Below, piece after piece: positions 26,283 through 35,441 of a stretch of 64,000 bases of DNA (positions are counted from its first letter, which is position 1; every line of letters begins with the position of its first letter). The translations under genes were made by a program, and so were the position numbers. The notes beneath the pieces are model-generated. The model was given only the letters and a program-made list of their open reading frames with translations, made no database searches and was not told the DNA's origin. This DNA comes from Catalinimonas niigatensis (GTDB taxonomy: Bacteria > Bacteroidota > Bacteroidia > Cytophagales > Cyclobacteriaceae), in contig NZ_CP119422.1 of the NCBI RefSeq assembly GCF_030506285.1, positions 5,443,501 through 5,507,500 on the forward strand. Reading direction: 5' to 3'.

Positions 26283-27184
26283 CATTTCATACTGGCTCGC
26301 TTGACCAGATATGATTTCAGAATATGATCAAAACCCTCGTTGATATCGGCCTCAATAAAATCAATTCTTGCCTGCCCGCATTTTAACTTTAACTCGTGAT
26401 AGTATTCTTTCATTTGCTTTTGATAAGCATCTTTAACCTGTGAAGGTTGAAGTTTGAGGCGTTCTCCTTTTTCAATATCTATAAACTCATAAGGGCGTTC
26501 TTCAAATTCAAAATTCAGCTCTGTCTTATGATCAGTGACATGAAATAATAACACTTCGTGCCGATTATGTTTCAAATGTTGTAGTGCAGCAAATACCTGT
26601 TCTTTCTCCTGGTAATTTTCAAACATATCGCTAAAAATCACCACCAAGGATCTCTTATGGATCTTCTCGGCTACCTCATGCAATACAGTGGCCACTGACG
26701 TCTGATGCATCTTGGGCTGGCTTTTCAGCATGTCTTCCAGGATCAGAAATAGTTTGTGAAGATGTGATGAGGTGGATTTTACCGGGGTCTGTTGTTCTAT
26801 ATCTTCCGAAAATGTACACAAGCCTACAGCATCACGCTGCCTTTGTAAGAGATTTGCCAGGCCTGCAGCTGCCATAATACTAAAGGTAATTTTACCTTTA
26901 TTCTCTTGCGGGTAGTACATAGAAGATGAATTGTCAATGACTAACTGGCAGCGAAGATTGGTCTCTTCCTCATAGCGTTTGGTGTACAAACGGTCGGTTT
27001 TGGCGTATACTTTCCAATCGATATGCCGTGTACTTTCTCCGGAATTATAGAGTCTGTGCTCAGCAAATTCTACTGAGAAGCCGTGATAAGGTGATTTATG
27101 AAGACCAGTGATAAAGCCTTCTACTAACTGTTTTGCAAGGAGTTCTATATTTCCAAACTCTCTGATTTCATTTAATTGAAGCAT
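26282..27184 (-). CDS. DUF58 domain protein (vWA-like)
   Basis: 300 residues. The DUF58 core is seen in TRHIDWKVYAKTDRLYTKRYEEE (about 52-74) followed by the vWA-like metal site region VIDNSSSMYY and VVIFSDMFEN. Such proteins usually stand next to a MoxR ATPase and aerotolerance (Bat) genes and act in envelope or stress functions; no MoxR or Bat gene is within this window, so this copy is separate. Likely cytoplasmic, no signal peptide. The function is not established. Confidence 0.9.
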   Translation of the reverse strand: MLQLNEIREFGNIELLAKQLVEGFITGLHKSPYHGFSVEFAEHRLYNSGESTRHIDWKVYAKTDRLYTKRYEEETNLRCQLVIDNSSSMYYPQENKGKITFSIMAAAGLANLLQRQRDAVGLCTFSEDIEQQTPVKSTSSHLHKLFLILEDMLKSQPKMHQTSVATVLHEVAEKIHKRSLVVIFSDMFENYQEKEQVFAALQHLKHNRHEVLLFHVTDHKTELNFEFEERPYEFIDIEKGERLKLQPSQVKDAYQKQMKEYYHELKLKCGQARIDFIEADINEGFDHILKSYLVKRASMK

Positions 27185-27266
27185 AAAAATGAATTCCGTT
27201 CAGTATAAATAATACTCAATATATTCATTGAATAGTAAGAAAAAAAGGTATCGATTATATATCCTC

Positions 27267-27324
27267 TACGTTAGCTCTGGTTTCTTACTGAAGGCAGAAG
27301 AAGACATGAATCAAGGCTAACGTA
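27267..27324. repeat. 9-bp inverted repeat in a divergent intergenic region
   Basis: TACGTTAGC (27267-27275) and GCTAACGTA (27316-27324) flank 40 bases between the starts of DUF58 and DUF3276 genes. It could be a regulatory site or a small element remnant; nothing else is apparent in 27185-27453. Confidence 0.4.
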
Positions 27325-27453
27325 AAAATTCTTGTATTCGCTTATATTACAGATTTTTATTTGTAATAATGATTGGATTTATACTATATTTAAAACAATT
27401 TAGTGTCCAACTAAATCTAAAGTACTCACTTTAAAACCTAAATTTTAGCTGTT

Positions 27454-27798
27454 GTGGAAGATAATCAAGATCAAGATCAAGGTAAAGAAAGGGCAGAAAT
27501 TTATTCGCAGAGGGTAAGAGCCGGTAAGCGTACATACTTCTTTGATGTCAAGTCTACACGTTCTAACGACTATTACCTCACAATTACTGAAAGTAGAAGA
27601 AGATACAAAGATGATGGTTACTTCTACGAGAAGCACAAAGTTTTTCTGTACAAAGAAGACTTTAACAAGTTCATGAGTGCACTTCAGGAAACCATTGACC
27701 ATGTAAAAGAGGAGCTGATGCCTGAATATGATTTTGACCAGTATGAAGCTACCAACGAGGAACGGTCAAGTGTGGATGATGAGCTGAAGTGGGACTAA
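27454..27798 (+). CDS. PUR-domain protein (DUF3276)
   Basis: 114 residues starting at a GTG (27454); a TAA at 27439 in the same frame excludes an earlier start. The core RVRAGKRTYFFDVKSTRSND and YYLTITESRRR is the bacterial PUR-alpha-like repeat, a small single-stranded nucleic-acid-binding fold conserved in Bacteroidota and spirochaetes. N- and C-terminal tails are acidic. Cytoplasmic RNA or DNA binding is inferred from the family. A terminator follows at 27823. Confidence 0.88.
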   Translation: MEDNQDQDQGKERAEIYSQRVRAGKRTYFFDVKSTRSNDYYLTITESRRRYKDDGYFYEKHKVFLYKEDFNKFMSALQETIDHVKEELMPEYDFDQYEATNEERSSVDDELKWD

Positions 27799-27822
27799 CA
27801 GGTATTTAATCATTTGCTGAGT

Positions 27823-27856
27823 AAGCCCTTGAAATTTCTAGGGCTTTATTTTTTTT
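27823..27856 (+). terminator. Rho-independent terminator after the PUR gene
   Basis: AAGCCCT (27823-27829) pairs with AGGGCTT (27840-27846), followed by A and eight or more T. It separates the PUR gene from the transporter gene. Confidence 0.85.
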
Positions 27857-27884
27857 GTGGCACAATACTTTTTGCTATATCACC

Positions 27885-28973
27885 ATGATTAACAAAAGCG
27901 TTCTGTATATCATATTATTCGCGCTGAGCTTTGTGATGCTGGCATGGATATTTTCTGATATTTTCGGATACTTTGTAATTGCCCTGATATTGTCTGCCAT
28001 TTTTTCCCCTCTTACTAATTATATCAACCGGCTGCATTTTTATGGTTATCACATGCCGCGTTTTGTAGCGGTGCTTATCTCATTTGCAGTAATTATATTT
28101 TTGATCTCTTCATTTGTCATTCTTTTTATTCCCCTCATTGATGATCAGGTACAGATCATCACCGAAATCAATTACGAAGACCTTTATTACAGGGCAAGTG
28201 CTCCTCTACAGCGTATTGAGACTTTTCTTTTTAATAGCGGAATTATTGAAGATGAAGATCTGCTGGTAGAAAGTCTTAGAACAAGTTTGCTTTCTTTCAT
28301 CGGCGCGATCAACTTTGGTGAGTTTTTCAATCAGCTAATTTCTTTCACAGGAACCTTTTTTATAGGGATACTGGCAGTTGTATTCATCACCTTTGTACTG
28401 CTTTATGAGAAAGGAATTGTGCGAAGACAAGCCATTAAGCTCATTCCCAACCACTACTTTGAAGTATTTATCGCAGCCATTTATAAGATAGAAACGCTCT
28501 TATCCAATTATCTTATCGGATTACTATTACAGGTCTTCTCTATTTTTTGCATTGCATCGCTGGGATTGAGTTTGTTTGGAATAAACTACGCCCTTACCAT
28601 TGCAGTTTTTGCTGCAGTAGCCAACCTGATCCCTTATGCCGGACCTATTCTAGGCGCTGCATTTGGAATAGCAGTAGGTTTATCCACAACACTCCTGGAT
28701 GCAAATACCAATGAAGTCATCATTCTGGCAGTGAAAGTGATATCTGTATTTTCAGTAGTCCAGCTAACCGATAATCTGGTACTTCAGCCATTGATTTTTT
28801 CAAAAAGTGTAAAAGCGCATCCATTAGAAATATTTATAGTTATTTTTGCAGGAGCAACTATCGCCGGTGTGATCGGGATGATTGCAGCTATTCCTGTCTA
28901 CACCATATTAAAAGTAGTGTATATGGAACTTTATACTGGTTACAAACAGTATCATATTTTTAAGACCAAATAA
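27885..28973 (+). CDS. AI-2E/PerM family membrane transporter
   Basis: 362 residues from the ATG at 27885 (a TTG 30 bases upstream overlaps the terminator T run and is unlikely). About eight hydrophobic segments: paired helices at the N-terminus, a soluble stretch near 90-140, then a helix cluster with NLIPYAGPILGAAFGI, the typical conserved segment of the family. Members have been linked to autoinducer export, Na+/H+ antiport or are uncharacterised; the substrate here is unknown. YchF follows after 17 bases, so cotranscription is likely. Confidence 0.88.
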   Translation: MINKSVLYIILFALSFVMLAWIFSDIFGYFVIALILSAIFSPLTNYINRLHFYGYHMPRFVAVLISFAVIIFLISSFVILFIPLIDDQVQIITEINYEDLYYRASAPLQRIETFLFNSGIIEDEDLLVESLRTSLLSFIGAINFGEFFNQLISFTGTFFIGILAVVFITFVLLYEKGIVRRQAIKLIPNHYFEVFIAAIYKIETLLSNYLIGLLLQVFSIFCIASLGLSLFGINYALTIAVFAAVANLIPYAGPILGAAFGIAVGLSTTLLDANTNEVIILAVKVISVFSVVQLTDNLVLQPLIFSKSVKAHPLEIFIVIFAGATIAGVIGMIAAIPVYTILKVVYMELYTGYKQYHIFKTK

Positions 28974-28990
28974 ACAGAGCTAAGTAGAAT

Positions 28991-30085
28991 ATGAGTTTAC
29001 AGTGTGGTATAGTAGGCCTGCCCAATGTGGGTAAGTCAACTTTGTTTAATGCTTTGTCCAGTGCCAAAGCTGAGGCAGCTAATTTCCCTTTTTGTACTAT
29101 TGAGCCTAATGTAGGCGTAATTACCGTTCCTGACGAGCGACTTAACGCACTTCAAAAACTGGTAAACCCTCAAAAAGTACTTCCTACAACGATAGAATTT
29201 GTAGACATCGCCGGCTTGGTGAAAGGTGCCAGCAAGGGTGAAGGTTTAGGGAATAAATTCCTGGCTAACATCCGGGAGGTAGATGCTATCATTCATGTCG
29301 TGCGCTGCTTTGCCGATGATAATGTGGTACACGTAGCTGGTTCCGTTGACCCGGTTTTTGACAAAGAAGTCATTGATACCGAATTGCAGCTTAAGGATCT
29401 GGAATCAGTAGATAAAAAGATTTTGCGTATGGAGAAAATGGCTAAGTCGGGAGAGACTAAAGCCAAAAAACATCTGGCAGCTTTGCAAACATATAAGCAA
29501 CATCTGGAAACAGGGAAAAATGCCCGTACCATAGCGCTGCCTGAAGAAGAAAAAGAAGCAGTACAGGACTTACAACTGCTTACCGGTAAGCCAGTGGTTT
29601 ATGTAGCCAATGTAGATGAAGCTTCTGTACATACAGGAAATGCTTATGTAGAAGCATTGAAAAAAGCAGTGAGTGATGAGGATGCCGAGGTTATTCTGAT
29701 ATCAGCTTCCATTGAGGCACAGATTGCCGAACTGGACCCTGAAGAGCGGATAATATTTCTGGAAGAATATGGATTGGAAGAGTCTGGTCTTAACAAATTA
29801 ATACGCGCATCTTATAGATTACTGAATTTAATTACATACTTTACTGCTGGTGAAAAAGAAGTAAGGGCCTGGACAATTATGAGAGGATGGAAGGCACCTC
29901 AGGCTGCAGGAGTAATTCATACCGACTTTGAAAAGGGGTTTATCAAAGCTGAAGTAATTAAATTAAAGGATTATCAGCAGTATGGCACGGAGCAGGGGTG
30001 CAGAGAAGCAGGTAAACTAGCCATAGAAGGCAAAGAATATATTGTTGAGGATGGAGATATTATGCACTTTAGATTTAATGTTTAA
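28991..30085 (+). CDS. ychF: Redox-regulated ATPase YchF (OLA1 family)
   Basis: 364 residues. G1 GLPNVGKST (8-16), G3 DIAGL, and G4 NVDE in place of NKxD, which explains the ATP rather than GTP preference of this Obg-related family. The central coiled-coil insertion and the C-terminal TGS domain ([22 protein letters not shown]) are complete. YchF binds the ribosome and modulates stress responses. Highly conserved single-copy gene; 17 bases after the PerM-like gene. The 204 bases downstream (30086-30289) are very AT-rich with no gene. Confidence 0.97.
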   Translation: MSLQCGIVGLPNVGKSTLFNALSSAKAEAANFPFCTIEPNVGVITVPDERLNALQKLVNPQKVLPTTIEFVDIAGLVKGASKGEGLGNKFLANIREVDAIIHVVRCFADDNVVHVAGSVDPVFDKEVIDTELQLKDLESVDKKILRMEKMAKSGETKAKKHLAALQTYKQHLETGKNARTIALPEEEKEAVQDLQLLTGKPVVYVANVDEASVHTGNAYVEALKKAVSDEDAEVILISASIEAQIAELDPEERIIFLEEYGLEESGLNKLIRASYRLLNLITYFTAGEKEVRAWTIMRGWKAPQAAGVIHTDFEKGFIKAEVIKLKDYQQYGTEQGCREAGKLAIEGKEYIVEDGDIMHFRFNV

Positions 30086-30289
30086 TTGAGTAATTTGTAA
30101 ATTAAAGTCAATAAGTACGTACGTATTAATCAAATTGAAAACTTTTTTGATTATTTGCTTAAGAAATAAGTATTTTTACATATAAATAGTAGGTCTTTAT
30201 AAACAATTTCCTTTATATTCTATTCCTACATTTTAGAAGACTTTTATTTGGTTAAATTTTTTTTGGTTTAATTTAAAACAGCTGGTTTT

Positions 30290-31165
30290 TTGAGAATACG
30301 TATCATTTTTATACTACGGAACAAGGGGTCATATGTTCCTTTCCATCATCAGTATCTACTGGCCCAGTTGATCAAAGGGATATTGGTGAAAGGAGGCGAT
30401 GAAAAATTCATTAATTCCAGACTTTACAATTTCTCAGGCCTGAAGGGTCAGACTAAAATCAGTCGCAATGGCCTGCACTTTTATTCAAGTCGAGTGACAT
30501 TGGTCCTGTCAGCTACTAATAAAGAGTTTGTAGACTATTTCCTGAAGCATCTTTTTGTTTTCCCCCAGATTGATATTGGCACCATGAGTCTGATCCCTGA
30601 GGCGGTGGAAGTAGAAGATAAGCCTGAGTTGACAGATGCCATGAAATATGTCTGTATATCACCATTGGTATTGGTAGAACCCTCATTTAGTGATGATCGT
30701 GGGAAAAAATTTATAATTCCTACTTCTGATACATTTTCCGACCTCTTGTATGAATCGCTTATGATCCGTATGGAGAAATCAAATATTTATACTTCGGAGG
30801 AGATTGCTGAGTTTTATAAATTTCAACTGGTTCCTGATAAGAATTACCTGCTTAGAATTAAAGAACAACAGAAAAAATTTGCCCGCATCTATCCCTTATA
30901 TGATCAGGATGTAAAATATGAAGTGAGAGGGTATACTTTTCCCTTTGTGTTGTACGCAGCAAAAGAAGTACAGGAATTCATCTTCAATAATGGCTTGGGA
31001 TTGTATGCACATAAAGGTTTTGGTATGCTGGACTTAGCCACTGCTGACCCTGGAAAAGGAACCAGCAAATATGAATTTGAAGGTGCTCCTGCTTCCAATA
31101 ATAGAGAAGCAGGCAACAGGGAACCTAACAATCGGAGAAGCAGGGATAGAGAAGTTGAATCTTAA
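30290..31165 (+). CDS. cas6: Stand-alone Cas6-like CRISPR endoribonuclease
   Basis: 291 residues from a TTG start; no usable in-frame ATG lies near, and the chain begins with the Cas6-typical strand MRIRIIFILR. The C-terminal glycine-rich loop GLGLYAHKGFGMLDLA (about 246-261) is the Cas6 RAMP signature. The usual catalytic-histidine region is not clear; candidates are His19 and His20 in the run PFHHQYLLAQLI, which is where substrate-gripping residues often lie. Cas6 cuts CRISPR precursor RNA. No CRISPR array, cas1, cas2 or effector gene is in this window. The C-terminal 25 residues are low-complexity (N, R, E). Its stop overlaps by 4 bases the stop of the convergent plug gene. Confidence 0.82.
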   Translation: MRIRIIFILRNKGSYVPFHHQYLLAQLIKGILVKGGDEKFINSRLYNFSGLKGQTKISRNGLHFYSSRVTLVLSATNKEFVDYFLKHLFVFPQIDIGTMSLIPEAVEVEDKPELTDAMKYVCISPLVLVEPSFSDDRGKKFIIPTSDTFSDLLYESLMIRMEKSNIYTSEEIAEFYKFQLVPDKNYLLRIKEQQKKFARIYPLYDQDVKYEVRGYTFPFVLYAAKEVQEFIFNNGLGLYAHKGFGMLDLATADPGKGTSKYEFEGAPASNNREAGNREPNNRRSRDREVES

Positions 31166-32484
31166 CGTAAGTTAGATACTATACTGCTATAGCCAATAAG
31201 AAGATCAGACCGAGAGCCTAAAGGACGGGTATACACGAAGATTTCATATAAATTTTCTGTTTCAAAGTGACTTCCATCAAAAAGGTAAGGATTGGAATTT
31301 TTTTCATTATCCACATAATAAAGGTAATTGTAAAATCCCTGCTTAAGTAAGATGTCCAGCGTATATCCCTGCTGAACTTCATCGTACTGCATTTTTATCT
31401 GTTCATTAATCACCCTGTTGTTAAAAGCGCCGATCACATATACATCTCCCTGCACAGGTTCGCTGGCATCCAGAAAAAAATGCGTAGTCAAATAGTCTGC
31501 ATTTAACTCGCCTCCTCCTGTTTCCAGATTACCAGCAATGTAGCCTCCATTCAGGTCATTATACTGGCTATAAGCCTCATTGGTGCGCGCTCTATCTGGT
31601 AATAGATAAGCTTTCATGGGGTATTGATCCTCCTTAATTTCTGCTACATTCTGACCCAAAGCCTTTGATGTTCTTAGATCAAAGTAGCGGAATTCATTGG
31701 CAGCCCAAAAATTGTTCTTAAGGTCAAAAAAAATATACTCCAACTCTTTTACATCTTCCCGCACAAAGCTTGGTTTTAATCCGCTGATCATGTTGAACCA
31801 CTGCTGGTTTTGCCGGATCACAACATATACATCACTGAAAGGATTAGGAATGTCAAAGTTTTGATAATCAATCAGAAATTCTAGTTGATGATGTGTATCT
31901 CTTTCTTTTACGCCACTGGAACGGGTAATATTGGCCCTGATGCTTACTCTGGGCTCATAGACCATAAAACGCCTGGTAAAGAGCGGATTATTCTCATTGT
32001 TTCTTTCATACACCACAACGGCATAATTTCCAGGCAATTTTACTCTGGGCAAAGGAAAGGCATAACGGGCAAAGGGTACTTTGGTATTGTAGGAGAGTTC
32101 TTCATTGGTAATAGGAAACTCGTTAAATTCATACAAATAATCCATGCTATACAGCTTTGACTGCTGCCAGTCAGCGTTGCAATGAATGATCTTAGCACTC
32201 AACTCACCATAAATTTCCCGTTCCCCTAATTCCAGCCAGTCAAACACAAGCAGTGTAGGTACATTCTGATTAATATCAATTACTGCATCGTACAGTTGAT
32301 CATTCTGCTGCACAATTTTGATGCTCTGAATCTCCTTAGAAAATACTTCATCATTATACAGCCCCCCTGGCTTATTAGGAGAGTCAGTATTATTGGATGT
32401 GGAAGTGCCAGTTATAGGTACACAGGAAGCCAGATACACTGTCATTATCAAAAAAAGCAATTTTTTATACATGAGAAGTTGCAT
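31162..32484 (-). CDS. Type IX secretion plug protein (DUF5103 lipoprotein)
   Basis: 440 residues. Hydrophobic leader with lipobox LASC (Cys21), or four residues shorter if the second ATG at 32472 is used. The body matches DUF5103: FDWLELGERE, HCNADWQQSKLYSMDYLYEFNEFPI and the C-terminal LLKQGFYNYLYYVDNE. In Flavobacterium johnsoniae the homologous Plug closes the SprA translocon when no substrate is engaged. It fits the giant type IX substrate at 8-22 kb. The gene follows the ABC-F gene by 6 bases and must share its transcript. Confidence 0.85.
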   Translation of the reverse strand: MQLLMYKKLLFLIMTVYLASCVPITGTSTSNNTDSPNKPGGLYNDEVFSKEIQSIKIVQQNDQLYDAVIDINQNVPTLLVFDWLELGEREIYGELSAKIIHCNADWQQSKLYSMDYLYEFNEFPITNEELSYNTKVPFARYAFPLPRVKLPGNYAVVVYERNNENNPLFTRRFMVYEPRVSIRANITRSSGVKERDTHHQLEFLIDYQNFDIPNPFSDVYVVIRQNQQWFNMISGLKPSFVREDVKELEYIFFDLKNNFWAANEFRYFDLRTSKALGQNVAEIKEDQYPMKAYLLPDRARTNEAYSQYNDLNGGYIAGNLETGGGELNADYLTTHFFLDASEPVQGDVYVIGAFNNRVINEQIKMQYDEVQQGYTLDILLKQGFYNYLYYVDNEKNSNPYLFDGSHFETENLYEIFVYTRPLGSRSDLLIGYSSIVSNLR

Positions 32485-32490
32485 AAAAAT

Positions 32491-34440
32491 TTAGTTCAGG
32501 TTTTTCTCTATTTCCTCAATCTTAAGTGCAAGAGATTCCCAAACCTGGTTGGCATCCTCTAACTGTTTTTCTACAGCATCAAATTTTTGAGAATGCTCCG
32601 CCAGCAAATCAACATTACCAAATACTGTGGGTTTAGCCAGTTCTTGCTCAAGCTGTGATTTCTGTTCTTCCAGATTCATCACCTTGCTTTCTACTTTCTC
32701 CAGTTCGCTTTGTATCCTTTTAAGTTCTTTTTGAGATTCGCGGATGTCATCATGCTTTTTGTTGTCAGTTTTAGGACTAGCAGGTTTAACCGGCACCTGT
32801 TGTACAGGAGAATGTTTTACTTCCGGTTGGACAAAAGGTCGGGCTTCCTGTTGACTTTGCCAGTAGGCATATTCTTCATAAGTACCAGGATATTCTTTGA
32901 TTTCCTGATCTTCAATGTACCAGATTTTATTGGCTACTTCAGAGATAAAATAACGGTCGTGCGATACAATGATAAAAGTACCCTGATACTGCTGCAAAGC
33001 CTGGATCAGTATGTTGACCGACTGCATATCCAGGTGATTGGTCGGTTCATCCAGTAGCAGAAAGTTAGCTTCTCCAATCAATGTTTTGGCCAGGGCTACC
33101 CGTGACTTCTCGCCACCCGACAATACTTTAATCCTTTTGAAGACTTCTTCATCGCTGAAAAGAAAGCAGCCCAGTACATTTCTTAATTGCTGCTCGGTTT
33201 TATCACTGCCTGCCTGTTTGAGTTCAGTCAGCATATCATTATCCACATATAAGGCCTCTAGCTGATGCTGAGCAAAGAAACCCATATCCACATTATACCC
33301 TAATTTACTTTCTCCCTGGATAGGTTCTGTACCGGCTACAATACGGAGCAGGGTGGATTTTCCTTTTCCATTGGCTCCGATCAGAGCAATCTTATCTCCC
33401 CGTTCAATGATACGGCTGGTATTTTTGAGAATTTGCAGATCACCATAGGATTTGGAGACATTGTTCAACTCTACCACAAAACGTCCCGACTGTTTCTTGA
33501 AGTTGAACCTAAAGTTGACGCTGGCATTTTCATCCACCACCTCATCTACCTTATCCAGACGGTCCAGCGCTTTTACCCTGGACTGTACCTGCTTGGCTTT
33601 GGTAGATTTGGCACGGAAACGCTCAATAAAGCGTTCTGTTTGCCTGATCTTCTGCTGCTGGTTTTCGTAAGCGTTTTGCTGTATTTCCCGGCGTAGCTCA
33701 CGTTCTTCCAGGTAGAAGGAGTAATTACCAGCGTATACATTAAGTTGCTGATTGGCGACTTCCACTATAGAAGTAATGGTATTGTCCAAAAACTGACGGT
33801 CGTGCGATACCACGATCACCGCACCTTCATAAGAACGCAGGTAATTTTCAATCCACTGTATAGAAGGCAAATCCAGGTGGTTGGTAGGCTCATCCAGCAT
33901 GAGTAGTGATGGTTTTTCCAACAGAAGCTTGGCCAGCATCACACGCATGCGCCATCCTCCTGAAAACTCTCTCAGCGGACGTTTTAAGTCACTGGTACTA
34001 AACCCGATACCTTCCAGTATCTCTTCAGCTTTGGCTTGAAGGGCATAGCCTTCCATCATTTCAAACTTTTCTTGCAGCTTGGCCAACTTATCTATCAGTG
34101 AATCATCGTAGTCGGTTTCCATCTGCTTGAGCACTTTCTCTATTTTATGCTCAATCTTCAGCGCTTCTTCAAAAGCCTGCATCGCTACATTCAGGATAGA
34201 ATCATCTGACTGAAAAGAGAGAAGATCCTGGTTGAGGTAACCTACGCTACAGTCATTGGCCTTGCTGATCTCACCGCCATCAATGGTATATTCTCCATTA
34301 ATCAGGCGGAGCAAAGTGGTCTTTCCGGTTCCGTTGAGGCCAATCAGTCCAATTTTGTCCTTGGGTTTGATGTGTAAGTTGGCGTCCTCATAGATAGGAC
34401 GGCTACCGATATAGTACGAAAGGTTATTAATGGCTAACAT
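32491..34440 (-). CDS. ABC-F family ATPase
   Basis: 649 residues, two ATP-binding cassettes on one chain and no membrane segments. Walker A motifs GLNGTGKTT (N-terminal) and GANGKGKST (C-terminal), signature motifs FSGGW and LSGGEKS, Walker B LLMLDEPTNHLD and FLLLDEPTNHLD. The interdomain linker (about 235-300) is rich in R, K and Q, and a C-terminal coiled coil (about 560-649) resembles the Uup arm. ABC-F proteins act on ribosomes (translation factors or antibiotic protection); this one looks like the housekeeping Uup/YheS type. First gene of a unit with the T9SS plug. Confidence 0.93.
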   Translation of the reverse strand: MLAINNLSYYIGSRPIYEDANLHIKPKDKIGLIGLNGTGKTTLLRLINGEYTIDGGEISKANDCSVGYLNQDLLSFQSDDSILNVAMQAFEEALKIEHKIEKVLKQMETDYDDSLIDKLAKLQEKFEMMEGYALQAKAEEILEGIGFSTSDLKRPLREFSGGWRMRVMLAKLLLEKPSLLMLDEPTNHLDLPSIQWIENYLRSYEGAVIVVSHDRQFLDNTITSIVEVANQQLNVYAGNYSFYLEERELRREIQQNAYENQQQKIRQTERFIERFRAKSTKAKQVQSRVKALDRLDKVDEVVDENASVNFRFNFKKQSGRFVVELNNVSKSYGDLQILKNTSRIIERGDKIALIGANGKGKSTLLRIVAGTEPIQGESKLGYNVDMGFFAQHQLEALYVDNDMLTELKQAGSDKTEQQLRNVLGCFLFSDEEVFKRIKVLSGGEKSRVALAKTLIGEANFLLLDEPTNHLDMQSVNILIQALQQYQGTFIIVSHDRYFISEVANKIWYIEDQEIKEYPGTYEEYAYWQSQQEARPFVQPEVKHSPVQQVPVKPASPKTDNKKHDDIRESQKELKRIQSELEKVESKVMNLEEQKSQLEQELAKPTVFGNVDLLAEHSQKFDAVEKQLEDANQVWESLALKIEEIEKNLN

Positions 34441-34535
34441 ATGGGTGCAAAAATAGAAAATAAAAACGCAGATGTAACGCTAAGCAAGAATTAAACATTC
34501 ATTGTAAACCTGAGAAATACTTCTGATCAGCTACT

Positions 34536-35231
34536 TTACGGGGCAAGTGTATAAGTTTTCAGTATTTTCACATTTTCCTTGCGTTGGTACCAGTCATTAC
34601 CTGCCAGTTCAATTTGCTTTGCCTTCACCAAACCAAAATCAGTTTCACGGTACTTTTCCAGTTGATTAGCGAATGCTTCCGGATTTTTTAAGGGCTTTCT
34701 AAAACGGATAACTGTGCTGTGGGCAGTGAATAATCTATAGCGTGAATCAATAGAGTGTTGTAGAGATGAACCTTTGAATATATGTCTCAACTGATCTCTT
34801 AACTTTTGTAAAAAATCATCTTTGGGAAAACCCTGAACCAGTACTGTAGAAGGAGAAGCTGTAATGCCTTTGAAGTGAATATTGATGGGTGGAATCTCTT
34901 GTAAAGCCTCCTTGATTTTGGCATCATAAGCATTGAGCTCAATCTGATTTAGGTTAAAGCCAGGGTAGCAGGAAATAATAGAAAGAATGGTCAGGTGCTG
35001 GTCAGAAAGAGGGTAGTAATACTGATCTGGTTCAAGCACAGCCATATGTTGCAAAAATTGATGAATCTTATTTGCTGTAGCCTCATCCGGACGAAGAAGT
35101 AGCGTGATGCCATAGCGATCATCCCTGGGATCATCCAGTAGAGGGTCATTTTGAGTTTTTCCTTGCAGAAAATTATGACGGGCATAAGCCCACATCTGCG
35201 TATAGTGTTGAATAAGCGCTGTCTGATCCAT
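34536..35231 (-). CDS. 2'-5' RNA ligase-like 2H phosphoesterase
   Basis: 231 residues. The two HxTx motifs of the 2H superfamily are present: HLTI (His79) and HSTV (His171), at the expected spacing. Members cut or form 2',5' bonds or open cyclic phosphates in RNA ends. Soluble, no signal peptide. The C-terminal QIELAGNDWYQRKENVKIL is typical of the Bacteroidota branch. It lies 95 bases upstream of the ABC-F gene on the same strand; whether cotranscribed is unclear. Confidence 0.85.
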   Translation of the reverse strand: MDQTALIQHYTQMWAYARHNFLQGKTQNDPLLDDPRDDRYGITLLLRPDEATANKIHQFLQHMAVLEPDQYYYPLSDQHLTILSIISCYPGFNLNQIELNAYDAKIKEALQEIPPINIHFKGITASPSTVLVQGFPKDDFLQKLRDQLRHIFKGSSLQHSIDSRYRLFTAHSTVIRFRKPLKNPEAFANQLEKYRETDFGLVKAKQIELAGNDWYQRKENVKILKTYTLAP

Positions 35232-35344
35232 ATTTCTGAATTTATGGCGGACAATGTACAGAATTATGCAAATTACTATTTGTCAGGATAGGTACTTTCT
35301 CTAAAAGAGCAGGTAAAAGTTCCAACACCGTATTTGATCCTAAA

Positions 35345-35390
35345 GTAATAATGAAAAAGAAAAAGCTATCCAAAACCACGAATAGCTTTT
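35345..35390 (-). terminator. Rho-independent terminator of the RND efflux operon
   Basis: On the minus strand AAAAGCTAT (35390-35382) pairs with ATAGCTTTT (35369-35361), followed by CTTTTTC. It comes about 50 bases after the last gene of the efflux operon. Confidence 0.75.
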
Positions 35391-35441
35391 CAAAGTTTTA
35401 TAGAAGGATTAATATAAAGATGGCATTAGATCCGATTACTA

